Positions 44,499 through 53,654 of a stretch of DNA of 64,000 bases are shown here, one piece after another. The notes under the pieces were generated by a model. That model worked only from the letters and a program-made list of their open reading frames with translations. It searched no databases and was not told the DNA's origin. The stretch is from Henriciella sp. (GTDB taxonomy: Bacteria > Pseudomonadota > Alphaproteobacteria > Caulobacterales > Hyphomonadaceae). The position numbers and the translations under genes are program-made. How positions within the stretch are numbered: position 1 is the first letter of the stretch; each line of letters begins with the position of its first letter. The stretch lies in assembly GCF_029937755.1 (NCBI RefSeq), contig NZ_JAPYPG010000004.1:355366-419365 (forward strand). The letters are read 5' to 3'.

Positions 44499-46048
44499 CC
44501 GCCGTCTTTCCAGACCGTGCGATAGAGGTCGAACCGCCTGTCCCTGAGATTGCGCACCGTGCCCTGTGAGCGCGCCCAGTTGAGGTCGGTCAGGTCGAGA
44601 TCGGCCATGACCACGGCCTCGACATTCTCGGCAACCTCGGCAGCAATGCCTTCGCGCGCGAACGGATAATCGCAAGGCGTGATGATCGCCGACTGGGCAT
44701 AGTTGATGTCCATGTTCGACACGTTCGGCAGATTGCCGGTGCAGCCGGACGTCACGACATAACACTGGTTCTCGATAGCCCGGGCATGGCAGCAGTAACG
44801 CACCCGCAGATATCCCTGGCGGGAGTCGGTACAGAAGGGCGTGAACAGAATGCGTGCGCCTTCGTCTGTGAGGCGGCGGGCCAGTTCCGGGAATTCTGAA
44901 TCATAGCAGATGAGGATGCCGATCGGACCGCAATCAGTCGGAATGACCTCGACCGAGTCACCCCCCTTGATGTTCCACCAGTGGCGTTCGTCCGGCGTCG
45001 GATGGATCTTTTCCTGGGCATGCACGGAGCCGTTGCGCAGGAAGACATAGGCGACGTTCTGGATGTCTCCATCATCGGCAATGGTCGGATGGGTGCCGCC
45101 GATAATGTTGATGTTGTAGGAGATGGCGAGCTCGCGCATCTCGTCAACAAAGCGCGGCGTGTAGCGCGTCAGCGCCTCGATTGATTCGGCATGGTTCAGC
45201 TTGCGTTTCTCGAAGGCAAGCAGCTGCAGCGTGAAGAGTTCGGGAAAGACGACGAAATCGGCGCGCCTGTCCGAGCAGACATCGACGAAATATTCGACGT
45301 TGCTCATGAACTCCTCAAAGGTCTTCACCGCCCGCATCTGGACCTGGACGGTCGCGACACGGATCGACTCCTTGGTCGAATAAGAGACCTTCTGGCCCTG
45401 GGTGACTTCCTCCGCATACGGATTGCGCCAGACCATGTGAGTGGCGTGGCCGCCGGAATCCTTGTCCTCATCGAGGTAATTGCGCATCACGCCGATCGGT
45501 TCGAAGCCCTGGCGCATATGGAAGCGGATCACCGGGTCGGTGATCTTCTGCGCCTTCACGGCTTCGACATAATCCTCCGGCTCCGGATACTGCTTCCGCT
45601 TGCGGCGCCAGCCGGGCATGCGCCCGCCAAAGACAATGCCTTTCAGCTCCCAGGATTCAGCCAGTTGCGTCCGCGCATTGTAAAGCCGCTGGCCGATCCT
45701 TGTGCGGCGAATCTCGGGATCGACGCAGACTTCCATGCCATAGAGCCAGTCGCCCTCCGGATCGTGTCGGGCGGCATAGCCGTTGCCGGTAATCTCCACC
45801 CAGTTGTGGGGCGTAAGCGCCATCTCCTCGCTGACGAGGAAGCTCGCGGCATAACCGACAACCTCGCCATCGTATTCGACAAGAAACTGGCCTTCGGGAA
45901 AGGCGGAAATCTGCCCGCGCAGCATGCCCGGCGTATAGCCGTCTGCGGGCCTTCCATAGACCTTGAGCACCAGCGCTGCGATTCTCGGCACATCGTCCAG
46001 GGTCGCGTTACGCACGACGACGGATGCCTTCGTTGTCTGGCTGGGCAT
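44495..46048 (-). CDS. GNAT acetyltransferase / carbon-nitrogen hydrolase fusion
   Basis: 517 residues from the ATG at 46048 after GGAGG. Residues ~10-215 are a GNAT domain (VRNATLDDVPRIAALVLKVY; EVCVDPEIRRTRIGQRLYNARTQ). Residues ~225-510 are a nitrilase-family amidohydrolase with Glu near 269 (FPELFTLQ), Lys near 345 (EKIHPTPDERHWW) and Cys near 380 (GILICYDSEFPELAR). This fusion is a known family of unknown substrate. Its stop overlaps the MFS start by 4 nt. Confidence 0.9.
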   Translation of the reverse strand: MPSQTTKASVVVRNATLDDVPRIAALVLKVYGRPADGYTPGMLRGQISAFPEGQFLVEYDGEVVGYAASFLVSEEMALTPHNWVEITGNGYAARHDPEGDWLYGMEVCVDPEIRRTRIGQRLYNARTQLAESWELKGIVFGGRMPGWRRKRKQYPEPEDYVEAVKAQKITDPVIRFHMRQGFEPIGVMRNYLDEDKDSGGHATHMVWRNPYAEEVTQGQKVSYSTKESIRVATVQVQMRAVKTFEEFMSNVEYFVDVCSDRRADFVVFPELFTLQLLAFEKRKLNHAESIEALTRYTPRFVDEMRELAISYNINIIGGTHPTIADDGDIQNVAYVFLRNGSVHAQEKIHPTPDERHWWNIKGGDSVEVIPTDCGPIGILICYDSEFPELARRLTDEGARILFTPFCTDSRQGYLRVRYCCHARAIENQCYVVTSGCTGNLPNVSNMDINYAQSAIITPCDYPFAREGIAAEVAENVEAVVMADLDLTDLNWARSQGTVRNLRDRRFDLYRTVWKDGG

Positions 46049-46123
46049 CAAGCCTCCTTTTTATTGATCTTCAGCATTGTCCCCTAAGAAAGGGCAACGG
46101 CGCCTGATGGCAAGGGTTCCGCG

Positions 46124-47965
46124 TCACGCCGCTTCAGTGACAAGCCGCGCAATTTCAGACGCATAGCGTCCGGCCTTCTTCTCGCCCACGCCGGAAATCG
46201 ACCGCAGGCTGTCCTGATCGGTTGGGCGTTCCTGCGCGATGGCGGCGAGCGTTTTGTCATGGAAAATGACATAGGGCGGCACACCCTTGGTCTTCGCCGT
46301 CTCCAGCCGCCAGCTTCGCAGCGCATCGAACAGCGACTGGTCGCGTTCCGACAGGTCACCGGCATAATCCGCCGACGCCGAGCGCTGGCGGGTGCGCTTC
46401 TTGCGGGCGTTCGGATCGCTGCGCAGCCAGACTTGCCGGTCACCCCTGAACAGCGCCTTGGCGGCCTCGGCATCCGGCACCACGATCACCGGGCGCATCA
46501 CATCGCCCCCTTCGGCCAGCAGGCCGGAGAAAAGCAGCTCGTCGAACACCGCATTCCAGCCTTGCTTGGAAAGGTCGGCGCCGATGCCATAGGTCGACAG
46601 GGCCTGCATTTCCTCATCGAAACCATCCTTGGCCTGGCCGGTGAGGTGGATAATGAGCCGCCCGCGCCCGATACGCTGACCACAGCGGATAACGGCAGAA
46701 ACCGCCATCTGCGCGAACTTCGTCGCGTCATAGCCTTCGCCGGGTTCACGCTGGCAATTGTCGCAATCCCCGCACGGCTCCACATCGGTCTCGCCGAAAT
46801 ATCTCCGGACCGCCGCCCGACGGCACTCCGTTCCATTAAAGAACGCAAAGAGCTGGCGTGTCTTGGTGAGCTGGACACGTTTGACCTCTTCCGCCGCATC
46901 GCTCTCCATCGTCCAGCTGATCGAGCGGCGCATGTCGGCCGGGCCGAACAGCGCATAGCCTTCCGCCGGCTTGCCATCGCGGCCCGCGCGGCCGACTTCC
47001 TGCCAGTAGGCTTCCAGCGACTTCGGCGGATCTGCATGGATCACGAAGCGTACATCCGGCTTGTCGACGCCCATACCGAAAGCGACCGTCGCGCACATGG
47101 TCAGCCCTTCTTCGAGCAGGAAGCGGCGCTGGCGCTCGGCCCGCAGGTCAGAATCGAGGCCCGCATGATAGGCAAGCGCCGGGATGCCCGCCCGCTCCAG
47201 CGCCTCTGCAAGCTTTTCCGTGCCATCCCGTGTCGCCGCATAGACAATGCCGCTCTCGCCCTTGTGCGCCTTGACCAGCGAGACCACGCGATCGGACCGG
47301 CCACCGCCCTTCGGCTCGGCGCCGAGCGCCAGGTTGGGCCGGTCGAAGCTCGCAACATGGGTGTGCGGCTCGGTCAGATTCAGCTGGGCGAGGATGTCAT
47401 CCCGGGTGCGCGTGTCGGCCGTCGCCGTGACAGCCATGCGCGGCACCCCGGGAAATATCTCCTTCAGCCGGCCGAGCGCGCGATAATCCGGCCGGAAGTC
47501 GTGGCCCCACTGGCTGACGCAGTGGGCTTCATCGATGGCAATCAGAGATACCGGCAGCTGGGCGAGACGTCCGGCAAGGCCCGTGGAAAGCGCTTCAGGC
47601 GAGAGATAGAGCAGGTCCATCTCGCCACGCGCCGCCGCATTCAAGGCCTCGGTCTTGTCCTCGAAGGCCATGGAGGAATCCAGACGCTCCGCGCGCACAC
47701 CCAGCGCTTTCAGCGCATCCACCTGGTCGGCCATCAGCGCGATCAGCGGCGAGACGACAATGCCGACACCGCCGCGCAGGATCGCCGGAATCTGGTAGCA
47801 GAGCGACTTGCCGCCGCCGGTCGGCAGGACAGCCAGCACATCGCGGCCGGCCATCGCATCCTCGATCACATCGCCCTGCAGCCCGCGAAACGCCTCATAG
47901 CCGTAGACGCGCTTCAATATGTCGAGCGGGGTTTCCTGAGGGTCTGCAATGATGGCGGATGGCAT
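46124..47965 (-). CDS. recQ: ATP-dependent DNA helicase RecQ
   Basis: 613 residues from the ATG at 47965. Helicase motifs: GGGKSLCYQIPA, DEAHCVSQWGHDFRPDY, AVTATAD, and GRAGRDGKPAEG. The zinc site is CRRAAVRRYFGE...CGDCDNC, then a winged RQC domain, and an HRDC domain at the C-terminus (FDALRSWRLETAKTKGVPPYVIFHDKT). RecQ resolves recombination intermediates and restarts forks. It is 41 bp downstream of the histone-deacetylase-family gene, probably one operon. Confidence 0.94.
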   Translation of the reverse strand: MPSAIIADPQETPLDILKRVYGYEAFRGLQGDVIEDAMAGRDVLAVLPTGGGKSLCYQIPAILRGGVGIVVSPLIALMADQVDALKALGVRAERLDSSMAFEDKTEALNAAARGEMDLLYLSPEALSTGLAGRLAQLPVSLIAIDEAHCVSQWGHDFRPDYRALGRLKEIFPGVPRMAVTATADTRTRDDILAQLNLTEPHTHVASFDRPNLALGAEPKGGGRSDRVVSLVKAHKGESGIVYAATRDGTEKLAEALERAGIPALAYHAGLDSDLRAERQRRFLLEEGLTMCATVAFGMGVDKPDVRFVIHADPPKSLEAYWQEVGRAGRDGKPAEGYALFGPADMRRSISWTMESDAAEEVKRVQLTKTRQLFAFFNGTECRRAAVRRYFGETDVEPCGDCDNCQREPGEGYDATKFAQMAVSAVIRCGQRIGRGRLIIHLTGQAKDGFDEEMQALSTYGIGADLSKQGWNAVFDELLFSGLLAEGGDVMRPVIVVPDAEAAKALFRGDRQVWLRSDPNARKKRTRQRSASADYAGDLSERDQSLFDALRSWRLETAKTKGVPPYVIFHDKTLAAIAQERPTDQDSLRSISGVGEKKAGRYASEIARLVTEAA

Positions 47966-48006
47966 GCTTTCTTGTGGCGGGAGTCGCAGCGTCCGCGCAA
48001 GCGCGC

Positions 48007-48912
48007 TCAGGCGGAAACGGCTGCAATCGCCTGAAGCGCATCGACCATGAAGGTGTGGCGCCGGGCCACGGCGCGCGCATCCTTCGAATAGCCGCCACCC
48101 AGCACACCCACGACCGGCACGCCGCGAGACGCGCACGCCTGCGCCACCATCCGGTCGCGCGCCTTGAGGCCGTCATCGCTCAGCTCCAGGTGGCCAAGCC
48201 TGTCATCGGCGTGCGGATCGACACCGGCATTGTAGAAGACAAGACCGGGCGATGCGCGTTCGAAAACTTCGCTGACGAGACCTGCCAGAGCCTCGATATA
48301 GCCCGCATCACCTGTCCCCTTGTCGAGACCGGCATCCAGGTCCGAGGCCGGCTTCTCGCGCGGCCAGTTATCCTCGCAATGCAGCGACGCGGTGAAGACG
48401 CGGGGCTCATCGGCGAAGATGCGGGCGGTGCCATCGCCATGGTGGACATCGCAATCGATCACCGCGACCTGCCGGGCCATGCCTTCCTCGATCATGAGGC
48501 GGGCGGCGACAGCGACATCGTTGAACACGCAGAAGCCTGCCCCGCCCTGATAGTCCGCATGGTGGCTGCCCCCGGCGAGACTGACCGCGGCGCCATGCTC
48601 CATCGCCAGCCGCGCAGCGAGACACGTCCCGCCAACAGAGGCGCGCGTCCGGGCGGCGATGGCGGGTGTCATCTCGAAGCCGATACGCCGCTCCCGAGCC
48701 CGGTCGACCGATGAGGTGATGACCGCCGTCACATAGGCCGGATCATGCGCAAGATGCAGCCAGCTCTCCGGCGCATGGGCCGGCACGACAAATCGCTCGC
48801 CACGCTCGCGCAGCAGCTCGGCAACCAGAGAATATTTCCGCATCGGGAAGCGGTGGCCATCCGGCACGCTGTCGGCGTCATAATCGGCATGGTGGACGAT
48901 CGGCAGGGACAT
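48007..48912 (-). CDS. Histone deacetylase family protein
   Basis: 301 residues with the arginase/HDAC fold. Zinc and charge-relay residues are in LAGGSHHADYQGGAGFCVFND, DCDVHHGDGTA and VFYNAGVDPHADD. Bacterial members deacetylate acetylpolyamines or small acetylated amines; the precise substrate is unknown. Transcribed with recQ. Confidence 0.88.
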   Translation of the reverse strand: MSLPIVHHADYDADSVPDGHRFPMRKYSLVAELLRERGERFVVPAHAPESWLHLAHDPAYVTAVITSSVDRARERRIGFEMTPAIAARTRASVGGTCLAARLAMEHGAAVSLAGGSHHADYQGGAGFCVFNDVAVAARLMIEEGMARQVAVIDCDVHHGDGTARIFADEPRVFTASLHCEDNWPREKPASDLDAGLDKGTGDAGYIEALAGLVSEVFERASPGLVFYNAGVDPHADDRLGHLELSDDGLKARDRMVAQACASRGVPVVGVLGGGYSKDARAVARRHTFMVDALQAIAAVSA

Positions 48913-48977
48913 GGCTTCCGAAGTGAGCCCGTGAGGGCGATTGTCAAGCGCAGCGGCGAGCCTTAGGCCAGCGCCTC

Positions 48978-50306
48978 ATGAGCACTGAGCCGATCTCCCG
49001 AAGCAGGGTCATGGCCCTCGCCATCCCGGTGATGCTGTCACAGGCCGCCATCGCTTCGACCGGCGTGGTGGACACCGCCGTCATGGGGCTCAATGGCGAC
49101 AAGTTCGACCTTGGCGCCGTCGGCGTCGGTGCGGTGGTGATGAATTTCCTCTACTGGGCGTTTGGCTTCCTGCGCATGTCGACCACCGGACTGACGGCAC
49201 AGGCGACTGGGGCCGGAGACCGGGTCGAGGCAAACTCGGTCCTGCAGCGCGCCATGCTGCTCGGTGCCGGCCTCGGCCTCACCATCCTGATCCTGTCGCC
49301 GCTCCTGAAGCTGGTCGTCTTCCAGCCTTTCGCCGCAGGCGACGAGGTGAAGACGCTGGCGAAGGATTATTTCGATGCGCGTATCTGGGGGGCGCCGGCC
49401 ATCCTGATGGGCTATGGCATCAATGGCTGGCTGCTGGGCACAGGCCGCACCGGCCAGCTGCTCGCCTTCCAGATCGTCATGAACGGCACGAATGCAGTCC
49501 TCGACATCTGGTTCGTGGCTGGCCTCGGATGGGGCCCTGCCGGGATCGGGGCGGGCACGGCGATCGCGGAATGGGTCGCGCTCGGTTTCGGTCTTTTTCT
49601 CGTACGCGGCGGCCTGTCGCGCTCACGCGACCTGTTCGACCGCGACCGCCTGATGGCGATGGTGAGCGCCAATCGCGACATCCTGATCCGCACGCTCGCC
49701 CTGCTCTTTTCCTTCGCCTGGTTCGTGAATGCCGGGGCGAGCCTCGGGGCCGCGACGCTGGCGGGCAACCAGGTGCTGCTGCAGTTCATCAGCGTCTCGG
49801 CCTTCATCCTCGATGGCTTCGCCTTCGTCGCCGAGAAGGAAATCGGCGAGGCCTATGGCAGCCGCAACCGGTCACGCCTGCTGAGAGCGATGCGTCTGAC
49901 GACAGAGCTGGCGCTTGTCTTCGGCGTTGTCATTTCGCTCGCCTATTACCTTGCGGGCGGATGGATCATCCAGAATTTCGTGGCTGACGCGGAAGCCCGA
50001 AGCGTGGCGCTGGCCTACCTGCCCTGGTGCGCATCCGTGCCGCTGGTCGGCCTCGCCTGCTGGCAGCTGGACGGCTTTTTCCTTGGCGCGACGCAAGGCC
50101 GGGCGCTGAGGAATGCCGGGCTTGCATCCTGCCTTCTCTATATCGCCACAGACCTGGTCCTGAGGCCAAACTTCGGGAATACGGGCGTGTGGTTGGCTTT
50201 CCTGACCATGTATGTCTGGCGGGCTGGCGCGCTCGGCCTCTATCTTCCGTCGCTTATCCGGCAGACACAGCCAGATCAGCGCCCACAGCCTCAGCCACAG
50301 AGCTGA
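48978..50306 (+). CDS. MATE-family efflux transporter
   Basis: 442 residues, twelve membrane helices. MATE hallmarks: ALAIPVMLSQAAIASTGVVDTAVMG at the N-terminus and the matching second-half repeat after ~residue 225. The DinF-like branch is likely. The Na+ or H+ coupling and substrate cannot be told. Its last 53 bases overlap the end of pyrD on the opposite strand. Confidence 0.9.
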   Translation: MSTEPISRSRVMALAIPVMLSQAAIASTGVVDTAVMGLNGDKFDLGAVGVGAVVMNFLYWAFGFLRMSTTGLTAQATGAGDRVEANSVLQRAMLLGAGLGLTILILSPLLKLVVFQPFAAGDEVKTLAKDYFDARIWGAPAILMGYGINGWLLGTGRTGQLLAFQIVMNGTNAVLDIWFVAGLGWGPAGIGAGTAIAEWVALGFGLFLVRGGLSRSRDLFDRDRLMAMVSANRDILIRTLALLFSFAWFVNAGASLGAATLAGNQVLLQFISVSAFILDGFAFVAEKEIGEAYGSRNRSRLLRAMRLTTELALVFGVVISLAYYLAGGWIIQNFVADAEARSVALAYLPWCASVPLVGLACWQLDGFFLGATQGRALRNAGLASCLLYIATDLVLRPNFGNTGVWLAFLTMYVWRAGALGLYLPSLIRQTQPDQRPQPQPQS

Positions 50307-51381
50307 ACCCGTCCGCTTTCAGGCGGGCGGCAAGATCGGCGTTGATGTCTGCCACCAGGCCCGGTCCATGATAAACGAGGGCTGAGTAGAACTGCACGGC
50401 ATGCGCACCGGCGCGGATCTTGGCATAGGCTTCCGCCCCGCTGGAAATGCCACCAGCGCCGATCAGATCGAACTCACCGATGATCTCGGACGCGAATTCC
50501 TTGAGCACTTGCGTGGATTTCTCGAACAGCGGTGTGCCGGAGAGCCCGCCCGTCTCGCCCTTGTGCGGGCTCTTCAAGGTTTCGGGACGCGCCAGCGTCG
50601 TGTTGGAGATGATGAGCCCCGACAGCCAGTGCCCCGGGCCACGCACGACCTCGATGATATCGCGAATAGCGGTCTCGTCGAGATCGGGGGCGACCTTGAG
50701 GAAGACCGGCTTCCAGTCCTCCTCTTCCTCGAAACGGCCCTCATCCTTGAGCTCTTGCGCATAGTCGGCCTGCGCCTTGTCGCGCGCGGTGCCGCAGCGC
50801 TCAAGCAGCTCCGCCAAAGCGCCCTTGTCCTGCAGGCCGCGCAGGCCCGGCGTGTTGGGCGAGGAGATGTTGATCGTGATGTAATGGGCGTATGGGTAGA
50901 CCGCTTCGATGCCGGCTTCGTAATCGGCGACCCGGTCTTCGCTGTCCTTGTTGGCGCCGACATTCGCCCCGACCGGGGAGAGGCGCTTGCCGGCCTTGCG
51001 AATACGCGCAGTGAAGGCGCGAAGGCCCTCATTATTGAAACCCATCCGGTTGATGACCGCATCGTCCTCGGTCAGACGAAAGAGGCGCGGTTTCGGATTG
51101 CCCGGCTGGGCGCGCGGGGTAACCGTGCCGCATTCGACAAATCCAAAGCCGAAGCGCAGCATCTCCTCGAAGACCTCGGCATTCTTGTCGAAGCCAGCGG
51201 CCAGGCCGACCGGATTGAACAGCTGCAGCCCCGCATTCGGCAGCTTCACGGATGTGTTCCACTGGAGCGGACTGACTTTGGGCAGGCCGATACCGGTCTT
51301 CAGCGCGCGGATGGTCGCGGTGTGGGCCGCCTCAGGCGGCAGCGTCCGGAAGAGTTTCGTGCCCAGCCCCGCCAGCGACAT
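50254..51381 (-). CDS. pyrD: Dihydroorotate dehydrogenase (quinone), class 2
   Basis: 375 residues. The N-terminal ~40-residue helical extension and the FMN barrel are class 2 features, membrane-attached and ubiquinone-dependent. Landmarks: GLAAGFDKNAE, CGTVTPRAQPGNPKPRLFRL, NRMGFNNEG, NISSPNTPGLR (catalytic Ser region) and LIGAGGISSG. The start shares TGATG with the upstream DUF952 gene. Fourth step of UMP synthesis. Confidence 0.95.
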   Translation of the reverse strand: MSLAGLGTKLFRTLPPEAAHTATIRALKTGIGLPKVSPLQWNTSVKLPNAGLQLFNPVGLAAGFDKNAEVFEEMLRFGFGFVECGTVTPRAQPGNPKPRLFRLTEDDAVINRMGFNNEGLRAFTARIRKAGKRLSPVGANVGANKDSEDRVADYEAGIEAVYPYAHYITINISSPNTPGLRGLQDKGALAELLERCGTARDKAQADYAQELKDEGRFEEEEDWKPVFLKVAPDLDETAIRDIIEVVRGPGHWLSGLIISNTTLARPETLKSPHKGETGGLSGTPLFEKSTQVLKEFASEIIGEFDLIGAGGISSGAEAYAKIRAGAHAVQFYSALVYHGPGLVADINADLAARLKADGFSSVAEAVGADLAVSAG

Positions 51382-51731
51382 CAGGCGAGATCCTCCGGCA
51401 GACGCGGATTGCCCTCATCATCGGTTTCGAGCGTCCAGTGGCGCTGCGCGTCGGAGAGACGAAGCGTGCCGTAAAGATGGGGGAAGAGCTGACCGCCGCG
51501 CGACTCTTCCCACGTCACGTCGCCGCCCAGGCGTTCAGCCGCGAATTCATAGAGCTGCACGCCATGCTGGCCGGCATAGTGAAGCTGCAGTGTCTCAGCG
51601 ACCTGCGCCTTCGAGGACAGATGGACATAGCCATCGCGCGCATCGAGATCGGTGTCGGTATGGCCAAGCTCACGGGCGCGCTCGTCATCCTGCGCGCTCA
51701 GTATCTTGTAGAGGGGGGTATCGAGCATCAT
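51381..51731 (-). CDS. DUF952 family protein
   Basis: 116 residues. The pattern LYKILSAQDDERARE...DARDGYVHLSSKAQVAETLQLHYAG matches DUF952, which is of unknown function. It is often next to pyrD in alphaproteobacteria. The last base overlaps the pyrD start, so the two are coupled. Confidence 0.87.
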   Translation of the reverse strand: MMLDTPLYKILSAQDDERARELGHTDTDLDARDGYVHLSSKAQVAETLQLHYAGQHGVQLYEFAAERLGGDVTWEESRGGQLFPHLYGTLRLSDAQRHWTLETDDEGNPRLPEDLA

Positions 51732-51829
51732 GGCCTGCTTGAAACAGGCTTTTCGTCATCCGGCAAGATGGCGGCTTGCTAGGTTTATATTCCCATGATA
51801 GGAACGATTAACCCACTGGAGCACCCAGC

Positions 51830-52447
51830 ATGCGGCACAATGAAGTCTGGCGCGGCATAGATCTGCTCGCTGAGCGCAACGGGCTCAGCGCGTCCGGCCT
51901 TGCCCGGCAGGCCGGTCTCGATCCGACAAGTTTCAATCCCTCCAAACGCCAGTCCAAGGATGGCCGCCCGCGCTGGCCTTCGACCGAGAGCATTGCCCGC
52001 GCACTGGAGGCTGTCGGGGCCGGCATGGATGATTTCGCCGCGCTGATCGAAGGCCGGCGTGGCCCGACCGCTCCGCTCATCGGGTTTGCGCAAGCCGGGG
52101 CGGATGGATTCTTCGACGATGCCGGCTTTCCTGTGGGGGGCGGCTGGGACGAGGTGCGCTTTCCCGGTCTGGGCGACGAGCCAGTCTATGCGCTGGAAAT
52201 TTCCGGCGACAGCATGGAGCCCGCCTATCGCGAGGGCGACCGGATCATCGTCGCGCCCGGCGCCCAGCTTCGGCGCGGCGACCGGGTCGTTGCGAAGACT
52301 GCCGATGGCGAGGTGATGGCCAAGGTTCTGGGGCGCCAGAGCGAGCGGCAGGTGGAGTTGATCTCGCTCAATCCGGAGCATCCGGTGCGCAGCTTGAAAC
52401 CCGCTGAAATCCTTTGGCTGGCCCGCATTCTCTGGGTCAGCCAGTAG
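51830..52447 (+). CDS. HTH transcriptional regulator with S24 (LexA-like) peptidase domain
   Basis: 205 residues. Residues 5-70 are a helix-turn-helix (ERNGLSASGLARQAGLDPTSFNPSKR). The C-terminal half is an S24 domain with Ser128 in SGDSMEP and Lys165 in VMAKVL as catalytic dyad. An Ala89-Gly90 bond in GFAQAGADG lies where LexA-like proteins cleave, so self-cleavage is possible. C1-repressor-like in layout, but a stand-alone chromosomal gene. It could respond to RecA filaments. Confidence 0.87.
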   Translation: MRHNEVWRGIDLLAERNGLSASGLARQAGLDPTSFNPSKRQSKDGRPRWPSTESIARALEAVGAGMDDFAALIEGRRGPTAPLIGFAQAGADGFFDDAGFPVGGGWDEVRFPGLGDEPVYALEISGDSMEPAYREGDRIIVAPGAQLRRGDRVVAKTADGEVMAKVLGRQSERQVELISLNPEHPVRSLKPAEILWLARILWVSQ

Positions 52448-52521
52448 GCCCGATCCGTTCGCAAGCGCAGCACATTATCCGCTTGCCCTCACGGTAATCA
52501 CTGTGCAAAGCCAGTGGTCAG

Positions 52522-53436
52522 ATGGACTGGGACAAGTTGAAATCCTTTCACGCCGCCGCCGAGGCAGGCAGCCTGACAGCCGCTGGAGAGCGGCTCGGAA
52601 TCTCGCAATCTGCGGTCTCGCGTCAGATCTCCGCACTGGAGGAACAGCTCGGCGTGTCGCTCTTCCAGCGCCATGCCCGCGGCCTTGTGCTAACCGATGC
52701 CGGTCACACCCTGCATCGCTCGACCATGGACATGGCTGCCGCCGCGCAGTCGGCCACGGCGTCCCTGCGCGACCAGCAGGATATCGCCCAGGGCGACCTG
52801 GTCGTGACAGCCCCGGTTGCCTTTGGATCGACCTGGCTGGTGCCCCGGCTCGGCAATTTCATCAACGCCAATCCGGGGATGCGGATCGATCTGCGCCTTG
52901 ATGATGGCGAGACCTATGACCTGCTGAAGCTCGAAGCCGAATGTGCGATCCGGCTCTGGGCTGCCGACAAGTCGGACCTCATCCAGCGCAAGCTCGGCAC
53001 CGTCGCGACAAACCTCTACGCCTCGCCGGAATACCTCAAGGAACACGGCACCCCGCGCACGCCGCAGGATCTCGATAATCACCGTATTATCGGCTACGGC
53101 ACCGAGAACACGCCGCTCGACGCGATGAGCTGGGCGCAGCGGGTGGGCCGCGACGATACGCTGCCGCGCAAGGCGACGCTGATGGTGCGCAATGTCCCGG
53201 CAATGCTGCGGGCAGTGGAATCCGGCGTCGGGATCGCGGACCTGCCCGACTATATGGCGAGCGCCGTGCCGCGCCTTGTCCGGGTGCTTCCCGAGCATAC
53301 GGGTCCGACCTTCGACCTCTTCTTCATCTATCCGAGTGACCTCAAGCGCTCGAAGCGGATTTCCGCTTTCAGGGACTTCCTGACAGCGGAAGTGGATGCG
53401 ATCCGGCGGGAAAATCTGCAACTTCGTGCGAGCTAA
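52522..53436 (+). CDS. LysR-family transcriptional regulator
   Basis: 304 residues. The N-terminal HTH (LKSFHAAAEAGSLTAAGERLGISQSAVSRQISALEEQLG) and effector-binding C-terminal domain (LRLDDGETYDLLKLEAECAIRL onward) are standard. No divergent target gene is next to it, so the regulated genes are unknown. Confidence 0.93.
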   Translation: MDWDKLKSFHAAAEAGSLTAAGERLGISQSAVSRQISALEEQLGVSLFQRHARGLVLTDAGHTLHRSTMDMAAAAQSATASLRDQQDIAQGDLVVTAPVAFGSTWLVPRLGNFINANPGMRIDLRLDDGETYDLLKLEAECAIRLWAADKSDLIQRKLGTVATNLYASPEYLKEHGTPRTPQDLDNHRIIGYGTENTPLDAMSWAQRVGRDDTLPRKATLMVRNVPAMLRAVESGVGIADLPDYMASAVPRLVRVLPEHTGPTFDLFFIYPSDLKRSKRISAFRDFLTAEVDAIRRENLQLRAS

Positions 53437-53518
53437 GCTTTTGCGGCATGCATTTGCGCATGCCTTGCTTACTGAATCGCAACTTTGCATTCGCACATGA
53501 AGGCCCTAGATGACGGTT

Positions 53519-53630
53519 CAGCCTTGGTTCCGGCGACAGCACATCATCCTCCGATTGTGCGTTTCCTCCCTCCAAATAGGAACCGAACTGGATAGGCCCG
53601 GCGCGAGATTTCGCTGCCGGGCCTTTTTTT
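53519..53630 (+). ncRNA. Candidate trans-acting small RNA
   Basis: A strong terminator at 53594-53630 lies 158 bp past the lysR stop with no gene in between. A -35-like TTGCAT (53485-53490) and -10-like TAGATG (53507-53512) sit 16 nt apart. The inferred transcript starts near 53519. It has a stem GGTTCC/GGAACC (53526-53531, 53579-53584) whose large loop exposes CCTCC (53548-53552) and CCTCCCTCC (53565-53573). CU-rich loops that pair with ribosome-binding sites are a recurrent feature of alphaproteobacterial sRNAs. Not matched to a named family. Confidence 0.5.
53594..53630 (+). terminator. Rho-independent terminator of candidate sRNA
   Basis: AGGCCCGGC (53594-53602) and GCCGGGCCT (53616-53624) form a perfect 9-bp stem, followed by seven T (53624-53630). 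It is too far from lysR to be its ordinary terminator, although read-through from lysR is possible. Confidence 0.9.
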
Positions 53631-53654
53631 CGGTCTGATTGTCGCTGCTGGCCG

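Noticed and set aside
46259..48034. 591-codon open frame antisense to recQ
   Set aside because: Same shadow effect; all conserved RecQ motifs are on the minus strand.
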